A stretch of 64,000 nt of DNA from Euglena gracilis (GCA_039621445.1 CP154954.1:22332954-22396953), one strand, 5' to 3'. Positions 9,662 through 20,439 are shown, numbered from the stretch's first letter. A program made the numbers and translations. The notes: generated by a model not told the origin, from the letters alone.

Positions 9662-9915
9662 AACCCACAAGGAGAAACTCCTCATGACTCCTTGTGCGGC
9701 CACAGGTTGCCGGTAGATACTATGGGTGTAAAGTACAAAAGGTTGTATGGAGTGCCGTGCATGTCCCGCGGTCAGTGGTTAGAGGAAAATGGGAAAGTCC
9801 CATCTTCAATATATACGGCGGGGAGAGAGGGGTGTGTGTGTGCTTTGCTTTGCGCATCAAAGCCATTCCAAGCCCCTACCATGCACTGGCCTTCACACCC
9901 CGCCTCTCCCAGCCG
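9662..9915. other. Spacer between the two retrotransposons
   Basis: No coding signal on either strand. It begins just past the stop codon of retrotransposon A on the minus strand and is probably its 3' untranslated tail plus the truncated start of element B. Confidence 0.35.
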
Positions 9916-10518
9916 TTATGTTAGCTTAGTTGTTTGGAGGCGGATGCATGTGGAGACGAATCCTTGGCCTGCTTCACTCATGCCACCGTAGCAGTCCATC
10001 ACCAGTGGGATAAATGTCCAACCTCGTCGCTTGCAAGGCTCCCCATACTTGGCGATTTTGTCTTCTTCCTGTCGATTGTGCCATTTGTCCACCTGAGCTG
10101 GAGGTGACGTGGAGGGTGCAAGTGGGAGCCTCACTGTGACATCAATGGCTGCGGGACCATTTGCGTCGAATCGAGTGATAAAAACATCACCCGGTCGTGC
10201 TCCATCCCCAGCCTTTTCTTCTCGACGTGCAGGAAAGCCAGCTCGTTGTGCCAGATTCAAGACAAAGCTTTGCACTGCCCCGTGCCGCCGAACGAGGTTG
10301 TTACGGTGGCAGCAGACGAGGTGGTGGCCGGCTGTGTCAAGTGGACTCATGCATCGAGGACATCCAGGAGAGTTGCTTTCTTCTGTTTTTACCACAGGAG
10401 CGCCAAGCGTCCATTGGAGGAGGGCAACAAATCCTTTTGTGGGAACAAGGGTTTTTGTGCCAGCAGAGGGGACTGCACACGTCCGCTTCTCGCCGAAAAG
10501 GTACACCCAGCGTCTCCG
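9916..10518 (-). pseudogene. Retrotransposon A, C-terminal zinc-finger domain
   Basis: The frame contains CPRCMSPLDTAGHHLVCC, a Cys-Cys-His-Cys finger, followed by RHGAVQSFVLNLAQRAGF, GDVFITRFD and AAIDVTVRLPLA. This order of finger and ADVTV block closes the ORF of algal LINE-type elements. It is in the same orientation as the RT part upstream but separated from it by a G/C-run insertion, and the thumb and linker region (LPIRHGGLG block of element B) is missing. Confidence 0.75.
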
Positions 10519-10768
10519 GCGCGGGCCCCCCCCCCCCCCCCGGGGGGGGTCCGGCCCGGACCCACCCACCCACCCCCCCTCCCCCCAGGGGGGGGGTCCG
10601 CTGACTTAAAAAGAAGCCTGGTGGAGCCGAAAATTTTTGAAAATTGCCTTTAACGGGCTCGATTTTGGGGGGGTCCCTGCCCCCCCCCCCCCCCCCCGGG
10701 GGGTCCCGCGCTACCCTGGGTGGGTGGGGGGGACCCCCCCTCCCCCGGGGGTCTTAAAAAGAAGCCTG
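10516..10768. repeat. C/G-run insertion replacing the thumb of retrotransposon A
   Basis: Runs of up to 17 C and several G-runs in inverted order, with two direct copies of CTTAAAAAGAAGCCTGG (about 10605 and 10754). The RT frame breaks at KCRLWGP exactly where this block begins, and the C-terminal domain begins where it ends. Confidence 0.65.
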
Positions 10769-12297
10769 GTCCCCACAACCGACACTTGGACATATTCAGG
10801 GAAACCCCAATGAGGGGTCCTTCACGCAGAATGTATCGGACTGATGTTTCCAGTTGTTCTGGGGTGCCCACGAGATGGGCATCGTCCAAGTACCATGCTT
10901 GCCATCCGACCAGCTCACCCACTTTTTCAACCAGATTTTGAACTGCAATTGCGAACGCCGCAGGACCACATGGGTCACCATGTTGCACACCACTTTTGCT
11001 GCGGAAGGAGGTTGAACCGCAGCACAAAGTGGAATGCTCACTGTAGCAGCTCTCCATCCATGCTGTCATCTCAGGGCAGCGTTCTCGAACAGCGTCCAAC
11101 ATACCTTCACGGCGCAGGCAGTTGAAGGCATTTGCAAAGTCCAATTGCAGCACACCCCAATCTTGAGCACCTGTGTGATGGAGACAGCCAACAAGCTGCT
11201 GAAGCCCAATGGCGACAATGGAACAAGGATCAGAATGGCCAACACCGGACTGTCCAGGTAGATTGTTGCGAACTGCTGTTCTCACGACTTCCTGTCTCAT
11301 GATCACTTTTCCCACCAGACGACGCAGGCACTCGCCCGCTGCTATGGGCCTGGTTCCCTCTTCTTCTGGAGTAGGTGGGCATTGGTTGCCAAAATCATCG
11401 GTGTTTTTGGCTGCCTTCACTTTCCGCAAGGCTGTCAGTCTGGCTGCTGCCATGATTGCGGCAGGTCCTTTTGGCAAACCATTGTCAATGGTGCGGTAAC
11501 AGAAGATCGTGAGTTCGTCCAAAAGGTCATCTGCATGGCAACCTGCATCATGACCCAGCAAACACCGAAGGTGGTCGGGCCTCAAGCCAGAGGGGCCTGG
11601 GGAGGATTCTGGGCCAAAGCTGAAGACTGCCTTTCGCACTATGGTCCGGCGTTGTTGCATGTCTTCCTCAGAAGTGGCAGCTGGTAGCGAACGTCTCATG
11701 GTCGCCGGGCCAAGTCCAGGAGGCGGTTCATGTGGATGTAATTGCTGGAGGCGTTCGTGTACCAAGGGGTTGTCGGGGTCTTGAACGCCATCAGAAGTCA
11801 ACAAGTTGCAAGCTTTGGATACTGCACCCCTACCGACCAGTCGTTCTAGTCTGGAGACAAATTCTTCTTTTATTACTTCTTCCTCTTTCGAGGCAGCCAG
11901 TCTGGTACGTGGTCTCTTTCGTGTGTTAGTAGCTTCCACTGGAGCAGAGGTGTCCTTCCAACTCTCCAGCGTCGGGCGGCTTCGGTATTGTCGTGCACGA
12001 GCCTGCAGGATGCGACCAAGACGTTCCCAGTGACCGCGCCCACCACGGCCGAAGGGAGCCAGCACTGCCTTGGGGAAGCACCAAAGGGCGTGCAAGGCTT
12101 CCCAGGTGCTTTCCATTGCCTCAGAGCATCGAAATGAACATTGATGCCGCAACGCACCCCCTTTCAGGACGATCCCCTGACCTCCATCCAACTTGGGATG
12201 AAATCGCCCACGATCGCCATGGTTCCATCAACCTCATCCCTCGCGGGGCCATCCAAGCTGTGGCCGAGGTCTATTGCACACTCATGCGCCGCCTAAA
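10769..12297 (-). CDS. Retrotransposon A, reverse transcriptase
   Basis: An open minus-strand frame of about 500 residues. It holds a basic N-terminal stretch, the block SSPGPSGLRPDHL, then RPIAAGECLRRLVGKVIM (RT motif 2), QLDFANAFNCLRR (motif A, catalytic Asp), SGVQHGDPCGPAAFA (motif B), WYLDDAHLVG (motif C, catalytic YLDD) and LNMSKCRLWGP. These are the ordered motifs of a non-LTR reverse transcriptase. No start is needed in frame since a stop occurs near 12297; the upstream N-terminal part is in another frame. The core is intact but the protein is cut short by the 10516-10768 insertion. Confidence 0.85.
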
Positions 12298-12449
12298 CGA
12301 ACAAACTCCAAAGCTGTCGATACCTGGATTTTTTTTTGACATCCGCATGTTTTTCACACCCGTAGGCACTAATCCGGCCGGCACATCAAAGTAGCTATCC
12401 CGGGGAACATAACGGGAACCCCCGATCAGTTTCCAGTTTTGGGGTCAAA

Positions 12450-13172
12450 TCATGGTTTCCCGTGGGGCCATGTAAGTGGAACAGGAGCGGAGGCAGGATT
12501 GGATGGCACTTCGCTTTGAGCTAGGTCACCCCCAATAAGGTCCGGAAGGAGCTGTTGTAGATTCCGGCAATCTTGCGAAGTGGTTTCTAAAAGTGGGGCC
12601 AGGGTGGGTGGGACCGAGGCAGTTGCCATCAGGAAGCCGACGGCCCTCGCCGGATCCTCACTGAAGTCGATTTCAGTCTGTGGTGGTGCTGCGGGGCCTG
12701 GATTGGGCTGAATGTCACCACAGGATAAATTTCCTTCTCCGCGCCCCAAGCGACAGTGGTGACCTGTGTAAGCGCTGGGGTTTTGGTGCGTCATGGTGGG
12801 CATGCGTTCGGGCCAGCTCATCGTTTTCCTTTGGCGTTCAAATTTCGGAGGTCTGCAGGAATTGGGGGCTTTGGCTCCTGGGGTTGTTCTGGTTTTATGG
12901 TGAATTTTCGCTGCCAGGGTAGGCTGTGTGCTGTCTTTTGCAGGAGTGTAAGGAACAAGCACTTTTCTTTGTTTGGCCGACGTTGGGTGGTTTTTTCCTG
13001 TCAGCGGAGAGGGAACCTGGGGGTTGTCAAGTTCATTTTGCTGAGGTGGGAAGGTTGCAGGCCAGCAGAATCTGGCAGAACTGGCTGGCTGGGGGGCCAC
13101 GTTGCAGACCAAAAAGTGGATGTGCTGTCTGGCTGGGGGGCCACTGTTGCAGGCCAAAATGTGGAGGAACAT
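12450..13172 (-). CDS. Retrotransposon A, N-terminal region with 2A-like motif
   Basis: A 240-residue frame upstream of the RT. The first part is Pro- and Cys-rich and overlaps the GGCCTTTGCAGGCC minisatellite. Near residue 150 it reads LSCGDIQPNPGPA, a 2A-like ribosome-skipping motif (consensus DxExNPGP, here with Q for E) at 12693-12719. Such motifs are known at the N terminus of some non-LTR retrotransposons (CR1 and L1-like in sea urchin and others). The frame stops at 12450, about 150 bases before the RT frame opens, so the two parts are now separate, probably by decay. Confidence 0.6.
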   Translation of the reverse strand: MFLHILACNSGPPARQHIHFLVCNVAPQPASSARFCWPATFPPQQNELDNPQVPSPLTGKNHPTSAKQRKVLVPYTPAKDSTQPTLAAKIHHKTRTTPGAKAPNSCRPPKFERQRKTMSWPERMPTMTHQNPSAYTGHHCRLGRGEGNLSCGDIQPNPGPAAPPQTEIDFSEDPARAVGFLMATASVPPTLAPLLETTSQDCRNLQQLLPDLIGGDLAQSEVPSNPASAPVPLTWPHGKP

Positions 13173-13225
13173 GGTTTGCCAGTTTGTCGGGGGCTTTTCA
13201 GGCTGAGAGCAAAAATGGTGTCAGG

Positions 13226-13740
13226 GGGGGGCCCTTGCAGGCCCATGGCCTTTGCAGGCCACTGGGACAAAATGCTGCAACAGGACAAAAAGGTGTCACA
13301 GGGGCCTTTGCAGGCCCAGGGCCTTTGCATGCCACTGGAGCAAAATGGTGTTGGAGGGGGGCCTTTGCAGGCCCAGGGCCTTTGCAGGCCACTGGGGCAA
13401 AATGGTGCAACAGACCGAAATGGTATCACAGGGGGGCAAAATGGTTTTCAATGTCAAGTCAAAACTGCTGCAAAATGTATCACAGCTTTTGGTGTAACAT
13501 GTGCTGTGAAATCTGGGGGTTTGCCACTTCAATTGATCAGAAGTTTGGGATGCAATGCAGAAAACAGAAGAGAAGACACTGGAGCTGAAAGTAGCACTTA
13601 ATGGTTGGCAGATGGGGGGCCTTTGCAGGCCCAAAGGGGGGGGCCTTTGCAGGCCCACGATGAGGGGCCTTTGCAGGCCCATGATGAGGGGCCTTTGCAG
13701 GCCCAGATGGAGGGGCCTTTGCAGGCCCAGAAGGTACCAG
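13226..13740. repeat. GGCCTTTGCAGGCC minisatellite
   Basis: About eleven copies of the palindromic word GGCCTTTGCAGGCC(C), in two groups (13226-13395 and 13616-13735), each copy followed by ACTGGGGCAAAATGG or GATGAGG-like spacers. The upstream half overlaps the start of the retrotransposon A N-terminal frame. Confidence 0.75.
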
Positions 13741-13779
13741 CAGGGCTGAGAAGCCAAGGATAACAACAGCATGTGGAAC

Positions 13780-14010
13780 TGCTGGAGCTGCTGATAAGGT
13801 CTGAGAAGCCCACTCCACTGTGGTCGTGTCCTGGACCTTCACTCCACCTTGGACTCGTCTTGGACTTGCACTTTTTCTTGGACTTGCACCCTTGTAAATT
13901 GGACTTGACACCCGTACTTGTAACTTGTACTTGTAAACTTGAACTGCACCAGGGACTTTCACTTCACCAGTACTTGTAACTTGAACCCCTCCAGGGGCTT
14001 TCACTTCTCG
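13780..14010. repeat. Low-complexity ACTTGTAACTTG tract
   Basis: Degenerate direct repeats of ACTTGTA, TTGGACTTG and TTCACTTCACC. No gene. Confidence 0.5.
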
Positions 14011-14115
14011 GCCATGTGATATGTCGAAAAAAAATAGACACTCATAAAGCGAACCGACACTATTTTTTGCGGTTGATATGACTTGCCTTTGGCTGATGAA
14101 AAAAAAAACTGAATG

Positions 14116-14405
14116 TCAAGGAGTTCTCCCCTCTAGGGTACTACTTTGAAAAAAACAACAACCAGTCTCTTCACCCTCCTGGGGGTCAGCGAATGACACA
14201 ATGACAGTGATTGGAGTGATTGGACGTTGCTCCTCTCGAGAAAGAAGCTGGGGGCGACACCGCAGGATGGAGGCTGCAATGAATCCATCGCACCGCAGGC
14301 GGCACTGATAGTCGATGTACGCCTCCACCGTGTGCAAGAAATGAGTCTCTGCCAGAGCAGTCTTGGTCTTCAGGATCCACCGAAGGTGCCTGTGCAGAAA
14401 AACAC
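14116..14405 (-). CDS. Exon-like minus-strand ORF, unknown function
   Basis: The minus strand reads LRWILKTKTALAETHFLHTV, then EAYIDYQCRLRCDGFIAAS and ILRCRPQLLSREEQ over about 80 residues without stops, with normal amino-acid use in a region otherwise full of repeats. I recognise no family. It is followed directly by the TATAAGAAAC cluster at 14430. It could be a host exon or a transposon fragment. Confidence 0.3.
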
Positions 14406-14429
14406 ATTCAAAAGTGGAGGTTTAATTAA

Positions 14430-14940
14430 CCCCCCCCCCCAAATATAAGAAACCCGTTTCTTATATTTGGGTGTCGGCCGATCGGCCCAAAGGGTTTCTT
14501 ATATTTGGGGGTTTCTTATATTTGGGTGTCGAAGTCTGGCCCCAAGGGTTTCTTATAAATGGAACTTTTCTTCCTTTGGTTCCTTCATATAATCAATTAC
14601 GTGCAGGATTGTCCTCATGTCTGACTGCCATTCAAACAGTGGGGAAGGGGGTCGTGACACGGACAGGTGTTTCCAAAAAGCAGTTGTTTCTGAACTCTTG
14701 CTTTGCAAAGAAGCAATAGACTGGATTGGCTTCACCTTGGGTTGATCGCGCCTTGAGATTTGCTGTGACCCATGGTGAAAATGAGGGGTTTCTTATATTT
14801 GGATTGGCGTCCAACAGCCCAGGGGTTTCTTATATTTGGGGGTTTCTTATATTTGGGTGTCGGCTGAAAATCAGCCAAAGGGTTTCTTATATTTGGTGGT
14901 TTCTTATAGCGAGGGGTTTCTTATATTTGGGGGGGGGGGT
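14430..14940. repeat. AAATATAAGAAACCC word cluster
   Basis: About ten copies of GGGTTTCTTATATTTGGG, mostly in one direction, opening with a palindromic pair (C-run, direct copy, inverted copy) and closing in a G-run. Spacers contain GTCGGCCGATCGGCCC and GTCGGCTG words. A 200-base unique block (14570-14780) interrupts it. It is the mirror orientation of the 8430-8772 cluster. Confidence 0.7.
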
Positions 14941-14959
14941 TTAGGGGACTGGGAAAACA

Positions 14960-15025
14960 CTTTTTGGCCTTCCATTACATGCATGTCTCATTAAGAGCCC
15001 AGCACTATTCAAAACCTGGTCAAAC
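14960..15025 (+). repeat. Dispersed 65-bp repeat, copy 1
   Basis: Matches 41701-41770 with few differences: CTTCCATTACATGCATGTC followed by CATTAAGAGC and AAAACCTGGT. A weaker relative is at 43775-43835. Confidence 0.65.
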
Positions 15026-15029
15026 AAGG

Positions 15030-16865
15030 GGGGGGGTAGTGGTACTGAGTTTATTGGAATCACCTGAAGGGGGAAGCAGCTGTTTTCGTCACATGGAAAG
15101 GGTTCGTGCATGTGTTGTTATAATTTTGAAAGCAAGCTGGATTTATGCATTGCAGCTGCGACTAGTGTTGCTGCTGTTCTCCCTCCACTTTGGTAGACCC
15201 CCTCTGATGTTTCAAACAAGTTATACAGGTAATTTGACGGGACCTCGAACACCATTGTGAATTTTTCTGCGGCCAGCAAGTGTTCCCTCCAACGGGGATG
15301 GTGTGAGACAGTGGGCAATTGTTTTTGCAACCGGCTGCAAATGGCTCCGTGGGGGCAGGTTTTGGGAGGCAACCTCATTTACTGTCTCTTTTTTTCGCAT
15401 TCTTTTTGAAATCCCAAAACACAAAAGGCATCGCTGTCTCTTGCTGCCCGTTGGGCGGCCTGAAAACTTAAAAATTTTGATGTATCTGTGCCATGATTTC
15501 AAAAAATTGCCACAGTTTTTGTCACATCAATGCCATACTTCAAAAAAGAGCACTACCGTCTCGTCCCCCCCCCCGGAATTTTTTTTTACCACCCTGAGTG
15601 CACTATGCACACACACATATGAATGTACTACAGCCGTACTGTAGTCTAGGCGGGGGGGCTGGGTGCGTTGGAGTGCCAAAAATTGAAGCCTGAATTGCGG
15701 CGAACGATTGGGGGGGGGCTATGGCACTCACACACGATGACCTCCTTGCTGGGACCCAGGCACAGGGGGGGGGGGGTCCCGCGGGACCCCCCTGTCGAGT
15801 TGCGAACTCAACTGGACCGGTCGAGTATGCCCACTTGTTGGCAACCACAGCCGTAATTGAGTGGTGTGGAGCAGCGGAGGCTAGGCAGTCGAGTTAAACC
15901 CCCCTCCTCCCCCTGTCTGGTTCAGTTCGGACCTCGACAGGGGGGTCCCGCAGGACCCGCCTGGGCTCCACCGTTGTTTTTTGTTATTCCAGCCCTCGGC
16001 ACCAGGCAACAAAAGTGCGGCAGTGTGCTCTATGTAAAATCCAACCCCCGACCCATGTTTTCATGTGTTTTAAAAGAATGCTTCATTCCACGCAGCTCAT
16101 GGATGGATTTTTCTGATACAAAGAAGTCAGTAAATCCACCATGGGCATTGTTGTGCGCACCAATTGGCATCGGTTGCCTTGTGTTGACTTATTTTCTCAC
16201 AATCGACATCCATGTTCCTTCGTTTGCCAAACAGCAAATTGTGGTATATCTCTCAATCTCCAAGCATTTGTGATTGTTTTTGTTTCAAAAGACCCGTGTA
16301 CCGGCCAGGCCGTATCCCAGGGCAAGGGCATCGGGACATTGAATCCAACAAATACCATGCCACCCCCCCTCCAATTTATCTCTGTCCCCCGAACCCTTTA
16401 CAGCCCAATGGGAACAATACGGGGAGGGGGACAGCGATACCTTTTTTTTGTTTTTTGGAAGTTTCAAACATCTTTTTTGGCAGATGTGCTTGAAATTTAC
16501 CATTTTTTTTCAAAGTCAATTTTGAGCACTTTTGGAACGTTCTTCATGAACAGCACCATGATGTGCTGTTCATCGTCACAGCAGCTGATGATGAACAGCA
16601 CATCATGTTGCTGTTCATCAGCAACATGAACAGCTTTGAAAAAAAAAGGTCAATTTCAAGCACTTTTGGGAACGTTCTTCATGAACAGCACCATGGCAGT
16701 GAACCATTTCTGTCCCGCCTCACGCATTACCCCGCATGAGGAAAAATGTGCACCATTCACAGGTGTTCTTGGGGGGACCTGTGAATGTTAACCGTCCCAC
16801 CGTTTGAAACTGTGTGCCCTTGGGGGCCCCTGTGGGCCCCAGGATATTAGAGTGGGGGGTACTGG
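15030..16865. other. No gene seen; C/G palindromes and ATGAACAGCA words
   Basis: Bases 15760-15800 and 15930-15965 contain inverted G/C-run pairs around GGGTCCCGC. Bases 16540-16640 and 16678-16695 repeat ATGAACAGCA in both directions. The segment 16440-16505 matches 3880-3925 (GGCAAATGTGCTGAAAATT type). Frames here look like shadows. Confidence 0.4.
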
Positions 16866-17040
16866 CCAAGGTTCCCGTTTTTTTTTGTTTTAAAACAAAG
16901 CAAAAAAAACTTTCATGAATAAAAAACGGTCTAAAAACTTTTTTTTGTTTTTAAAAAGGGTGTTTTTTTAATTAAAACACCACAAATAGGAAAAAAACCT
17001 GTTTTAAACAACCTGTTTAAAAACGGCCCGGGAACCTTGG
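16866..17040. mobile_element. 175-bp MITE with 12-bp TIRs and TACTGG duplication
   Basis: The element starts CCAAGGTTCCCG and ends in its exact complement CGGGAACCTTGG. The 6-base sequence TACTGG lies directly outside both ends (16860-16865 and 17041-17046). The interior is T/A-rich with GTTTTAAAAC-like inverted stretches. It has no coding capacity, so it is a miniature inverted-repeat element mobilised by another transposase. Confidence 0.85.
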
Positions 17041-17046
17041 TACTGG

Positions 17047-18410
17047 CTTGTTGATCGACTGGTAGATCGTCCGGCCAGTTTGTCGATCGACCACTCGATC
17101 AATTAGCCACTCCAATGAAAGCGTGACGCACTTTTCAACAAAGCGCAACAGGGTTTACACATGTAATGTAATAATGGGGTTTGCTTTTTTGCATATGAAA
17201 CAAACAACGCATTTACCACAAGGGATGCTTTTATTTTGGCACCCTCCGAACAGTTGCAGGCCGGGGGGGGCCTTCGGGGCAAGACCGTCCAATTTCAGCA
17301 GAAAGGGCCCCAGAAAACCTCCAAAAAAGTCTGTTTCAAAAAATTTGAAATTTGCCAGATAACGAAAAGTCATGACCAATCCAACTGTGCACAAAAATTT
17401 GACCAGTTTTGTTTCGGTACCATGCCCCCCCCATGGGAGGTACATTATGGGGGGGTACAATATGCAGACCCGTGAACCGTCAAAAAAAGACCTTTAAATT
17501 TCTTCATAAGGAAATTGGGGGGGGTACATTATGGGGGGGGTACAATATGCCCCCAGAAAATGGCTCCCAGGGGGGGGTACAATATGGGGGGGCATGGTAT
17601 CTACAGATCGCCCTTGCTGAGAGCCTTCAATGGACGGGCAATTGGGCAGTTGAATGTGAGATTCGAGATCAGGGGGGCTGGTCGGCACGACTGACGAAGA
17701 TTTTCCAGGAGGGGGGTAGGGGTCCCATGCCATGCTGAGGGGTCCGACCAGGGGGGGGGGTCCCTTGACAACCCATGCAGAAAACACCAAAACACCAGTG
17801 TTACTTGAAAAGCAGAGAAATTGACAGTTTTGGTGAAAATATCATTTTGAATGAAAAAAAGCTGACAAAAAATATCAATGAAATTTTCATTCATTTGTGA
17901 TGATTGTTTTGACCCCTCAAATGAAGCAAAATGGCCTCATAGAAGACAAATTTGGTAAAATTGGACTATTTTGTGGCAAATGGTTGATTATTCTCCAAAA
18001 ATATGCAAAAAAATGGGGTGTTTTTGGACGGCGAAAAATTGCGAAATCAGTGTATCGGCATGCCGTGCCGAGGGGGTTAAGCCATCAGGGGGGGGGTTGC
18101 CGTGTCAAGGGGTTTCGGGGGGGGGGGGGGGTGCCGATCCCTCGCAGTCAGGACACACAATCGGCGGTTTTCAGAGTGCTGTGCAGTGTGGGTGAGTTCT
18201 GAGGCAATCATTCAGAATGTCTTGCCGTGACAGCAAATCAGCAAAAGTTCAAAACATTCATGGGGAGGTTCAACAACTTAGAGTGGGAGGGGGTACAGGC
18301 TAGTTGATCCACTAGCCAATCAACTGGCCAGTTGGTCGAACTACCCTCACCCCCCCCCCCCCGCCCGGGGTTCACAAAATTGTAGCTCGTCAGTGTGGAG
18401 GTAGGTGGCA
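17047..18410. repeat. No gene seen; GATCGAC words and GTACATTATGGGG cluster
   Basis: Bases 17047-17105 and 18298-18345 carry inverted TGATCGACTGG-like and CTAGTTGATC words. Bases 17425-17605 hold five or six copies of GGTACATTATGGGG or GGTACAATATG next to G-runs, related to the cluster at 3745. The rest is AT-rich without coding signal. Confidence 0.5.
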
Positions 18411-18419
18411 GGGGGGGAT

Positions 18420-18740
18420 TGATTTTCTACATCGAGAACTGTGTCCAAGACACCGGTTCGGGCGTGAACCCAGTGTCTAGGACACCGGTTCGGTCCTAGT
18501 CACCGGGTTCACGCCCGAACCGGTCTTGCACAGTTTTTGAAACCGTGTATCGGAGGCTCTGGGTTCACGCCCGAACCGGTGTCTAGGGACACACGGGAGG
18601 TTAGGCAGTACGGGGGGGGGGGGGCTGTGGACCCCCCGGTGAACTTCATCAGTGAACGTTCACCAGGGGGGGAGGGGGGGGTACTTTTGGCGGTGAAGTT
18701 CACCGGTGAAGTTCACCGGTGAACTTCACTGCTTTGATGG
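18420..18740. repeat. ACCGGTTCGGGCGTGAAC and GTGAACTTCACC palindrome cluster
   Basis: Five or six direct and inverted copies of ACCGGTTCGGGCGTGAAC with GTGTCTAGGACAC between them, then four tight copies of the palindrome GTGAACTTCACC. Parts recur at 19465-19535 and at 20440-20550, so the stretch in between is bracketed by both words. Confidence 0.65.
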
Positions 18741-18984
18741 TTGGGGGTGAAATTTTCATGGGTGATAGATAGAGGGTCATTTTAGGTCCCCAGTGATTTC
18801 CTTTGATTGGCCATCATTGTGGAGATATTTAACGCTTGATGTTTTGGGTTGCTTTGATGTTTTTTGGGCCATTCCGGGTCAAAAAAAATCAAGAATTCAA
18901 AAACAATGCATTATTTGGAGCAAAATGCCTTTAAAGAGGCCACCACCCGGGCTAGCCGTGGAGTTGCAAGGAAATCAAATTGCC

Positions 18985-19450
18985 GTTAGATGGGGCGTTA
19001 AATGCTTGAATTTTGGTCAGTGGATTTCCTTTTATTTTGTTTCATTTCCAAACATCAATCTTTTGACCCCCCCCCCCAAACAAGCCCAAATTGCCGCAAA
19101 AAGGGCCAGAATTTGATTAACTTGGGGAACACAAAGAGTAGGAAAAAAAGAGAAGCATGGATGGATACATCCTTTATCGCCCCTGGACACTGTTTTGGCC
19201 ACCGACGTTTGTTTGCCGGCTCGTTTTTGTGGCCCAAAACAGCCATTTTGGGCGTTTTTGGGGACTGTTTGGGGGGGGGGTCAAAATCCATTTTGACAAA
19301 ATTGCTCAACGATGAAGCAAACAAAAGGAAATGTCTGGATACCAAAAACGAAGCCTTGGAACGCCGCATCCAGGGGCACAACATTTTCGTCTGACAGACA
19401 CTTTTGGCAATAATGCGTGTTTTCTCGAGATATTTTTGAATGAATCGATT
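18985..19450. repeat. Copy of the AATCGATTTTT / CTCGAAATGAAG repeat family
   Basis: In order it contains the family blocks GGCCCAAAACAGCCATTTTG, AACGATGAAGCAAACAAAAGG, AAATGTCTGGATACC, GAAGCC and CTCGAGATATTTTTGAA. The same blocks in the same order are at 21050-21300, 40265-41250 and 42955-43620. Confidence 0.55.
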
Positions 19451-19817
19451 TTTTTTTACTGTGTATGGAGGCTCTGGGTTCACGCCTGAACCGGTGTCTT
19501 GGACACCGGTTCGGGCGGGAAACCGGTGATTTGGACAACCAGAGAGGCTTCTTGGCGTTCTGTTGATTGCTCTGACACGCTTTTTGTTTTGGGTATTTCA
19601 CCAAAACTTCGGTCACCCCCCTCCCGCTCTGACGGATGAAAACACCCCACCATCAGCTCCAAAAACTTCTCAGGCCTTTGGCCCAAATTGTAGGCAATCA
19701 ACAATACAATAAATTCATCCTCTGGCTCTCCAAAAAGTGGTTCCAGTTTGTCAAGTCAAAGAGTCACAAAATTTCTTCCTCAGACACTACAGGCACCTCC
19801 TGTTCTTCGGCTTTTTG

Positions 19818-20430
19818 CTACTTCTCGCGAAGAGAAGCGGCGTTGAAAAAAGCACAAAATTGTGGATAATGTGGCTGCACCGAAGGCACAAAGGGGCCGA
19901 TATGGGAGGGCACTTCCCTGTACAAAGCAGCCAGAGCGTTGACCATCGTGGTCAACGTGGAGGGGAACCAGGACCGATCCTTGCACCTTGGCATTAGCAC
20001 AAATTTCTTTGCATTGGGCGGCAGCTGCCTGTTGCTTCTCGTCACCGTGATCAAAAAGGCACGTGACCTTTACTGTCCAAAGGGCAAATGAAGAGCCAGT
20101 CGTCCAGTTTGTCATACGTTGCCCCACGCAGCTGGCAAACCTTTTGGAAATCCCGGGCAGCTGCCAGCGCCACCATTTTGCCTTTCGCAAGACCACCACG
20201 GGGGCAACTGTTGACAAATGTTTCCCCAAACAAAAGTGAGTGGGCTGCTGGGGTTTCCCGAGGTGCGGCGGCAGCCTCAAGACCTGCCAAAAATTCTGCT
20301 GGTGTGGGGGGTTGGGGCAGCGCACTGGTGCACACGGTAGTAACCTGGCCGGCGTACATTAAGAAAAAACCTGCCAAGAATAGTAATACGTGGCCGTGGA
20401 GATCAGGCAGTAGACTTTGGTCATTTTGAC
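19818..20430 (-). pseudogene. Second, frameshifted copy of the tRNA-element protein
   Basis: The first frame reads ALPQPPTPAEFLAG and DFQKVCQLRGATYDKLDDW, matching PQPPKVAEFLAT and EEVCNALGAVYDELDAF of the 1404-1955 ORF. After a frame change near 20080 it continues with CKEICANAKVQG and, after another shift, PSTLTTMVNALAALY ... PFVPS, matching ASTFRGYLNAVARIH ... PFVPS. Order and spacing agree throughout, so this is a decayed relative. No TIRs like those at 507 and 2296 are visible around it; GTGAACTTCACC words flank it instead. Confidence 0.65.
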
Positions 20431-20439
20431 CCCTCCCCC

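Noticed and set aside
9916-12191. Plus-strand frames opposite the retrotransposon
   Set aside because: They are antisense shadows of the RT and finger domains.
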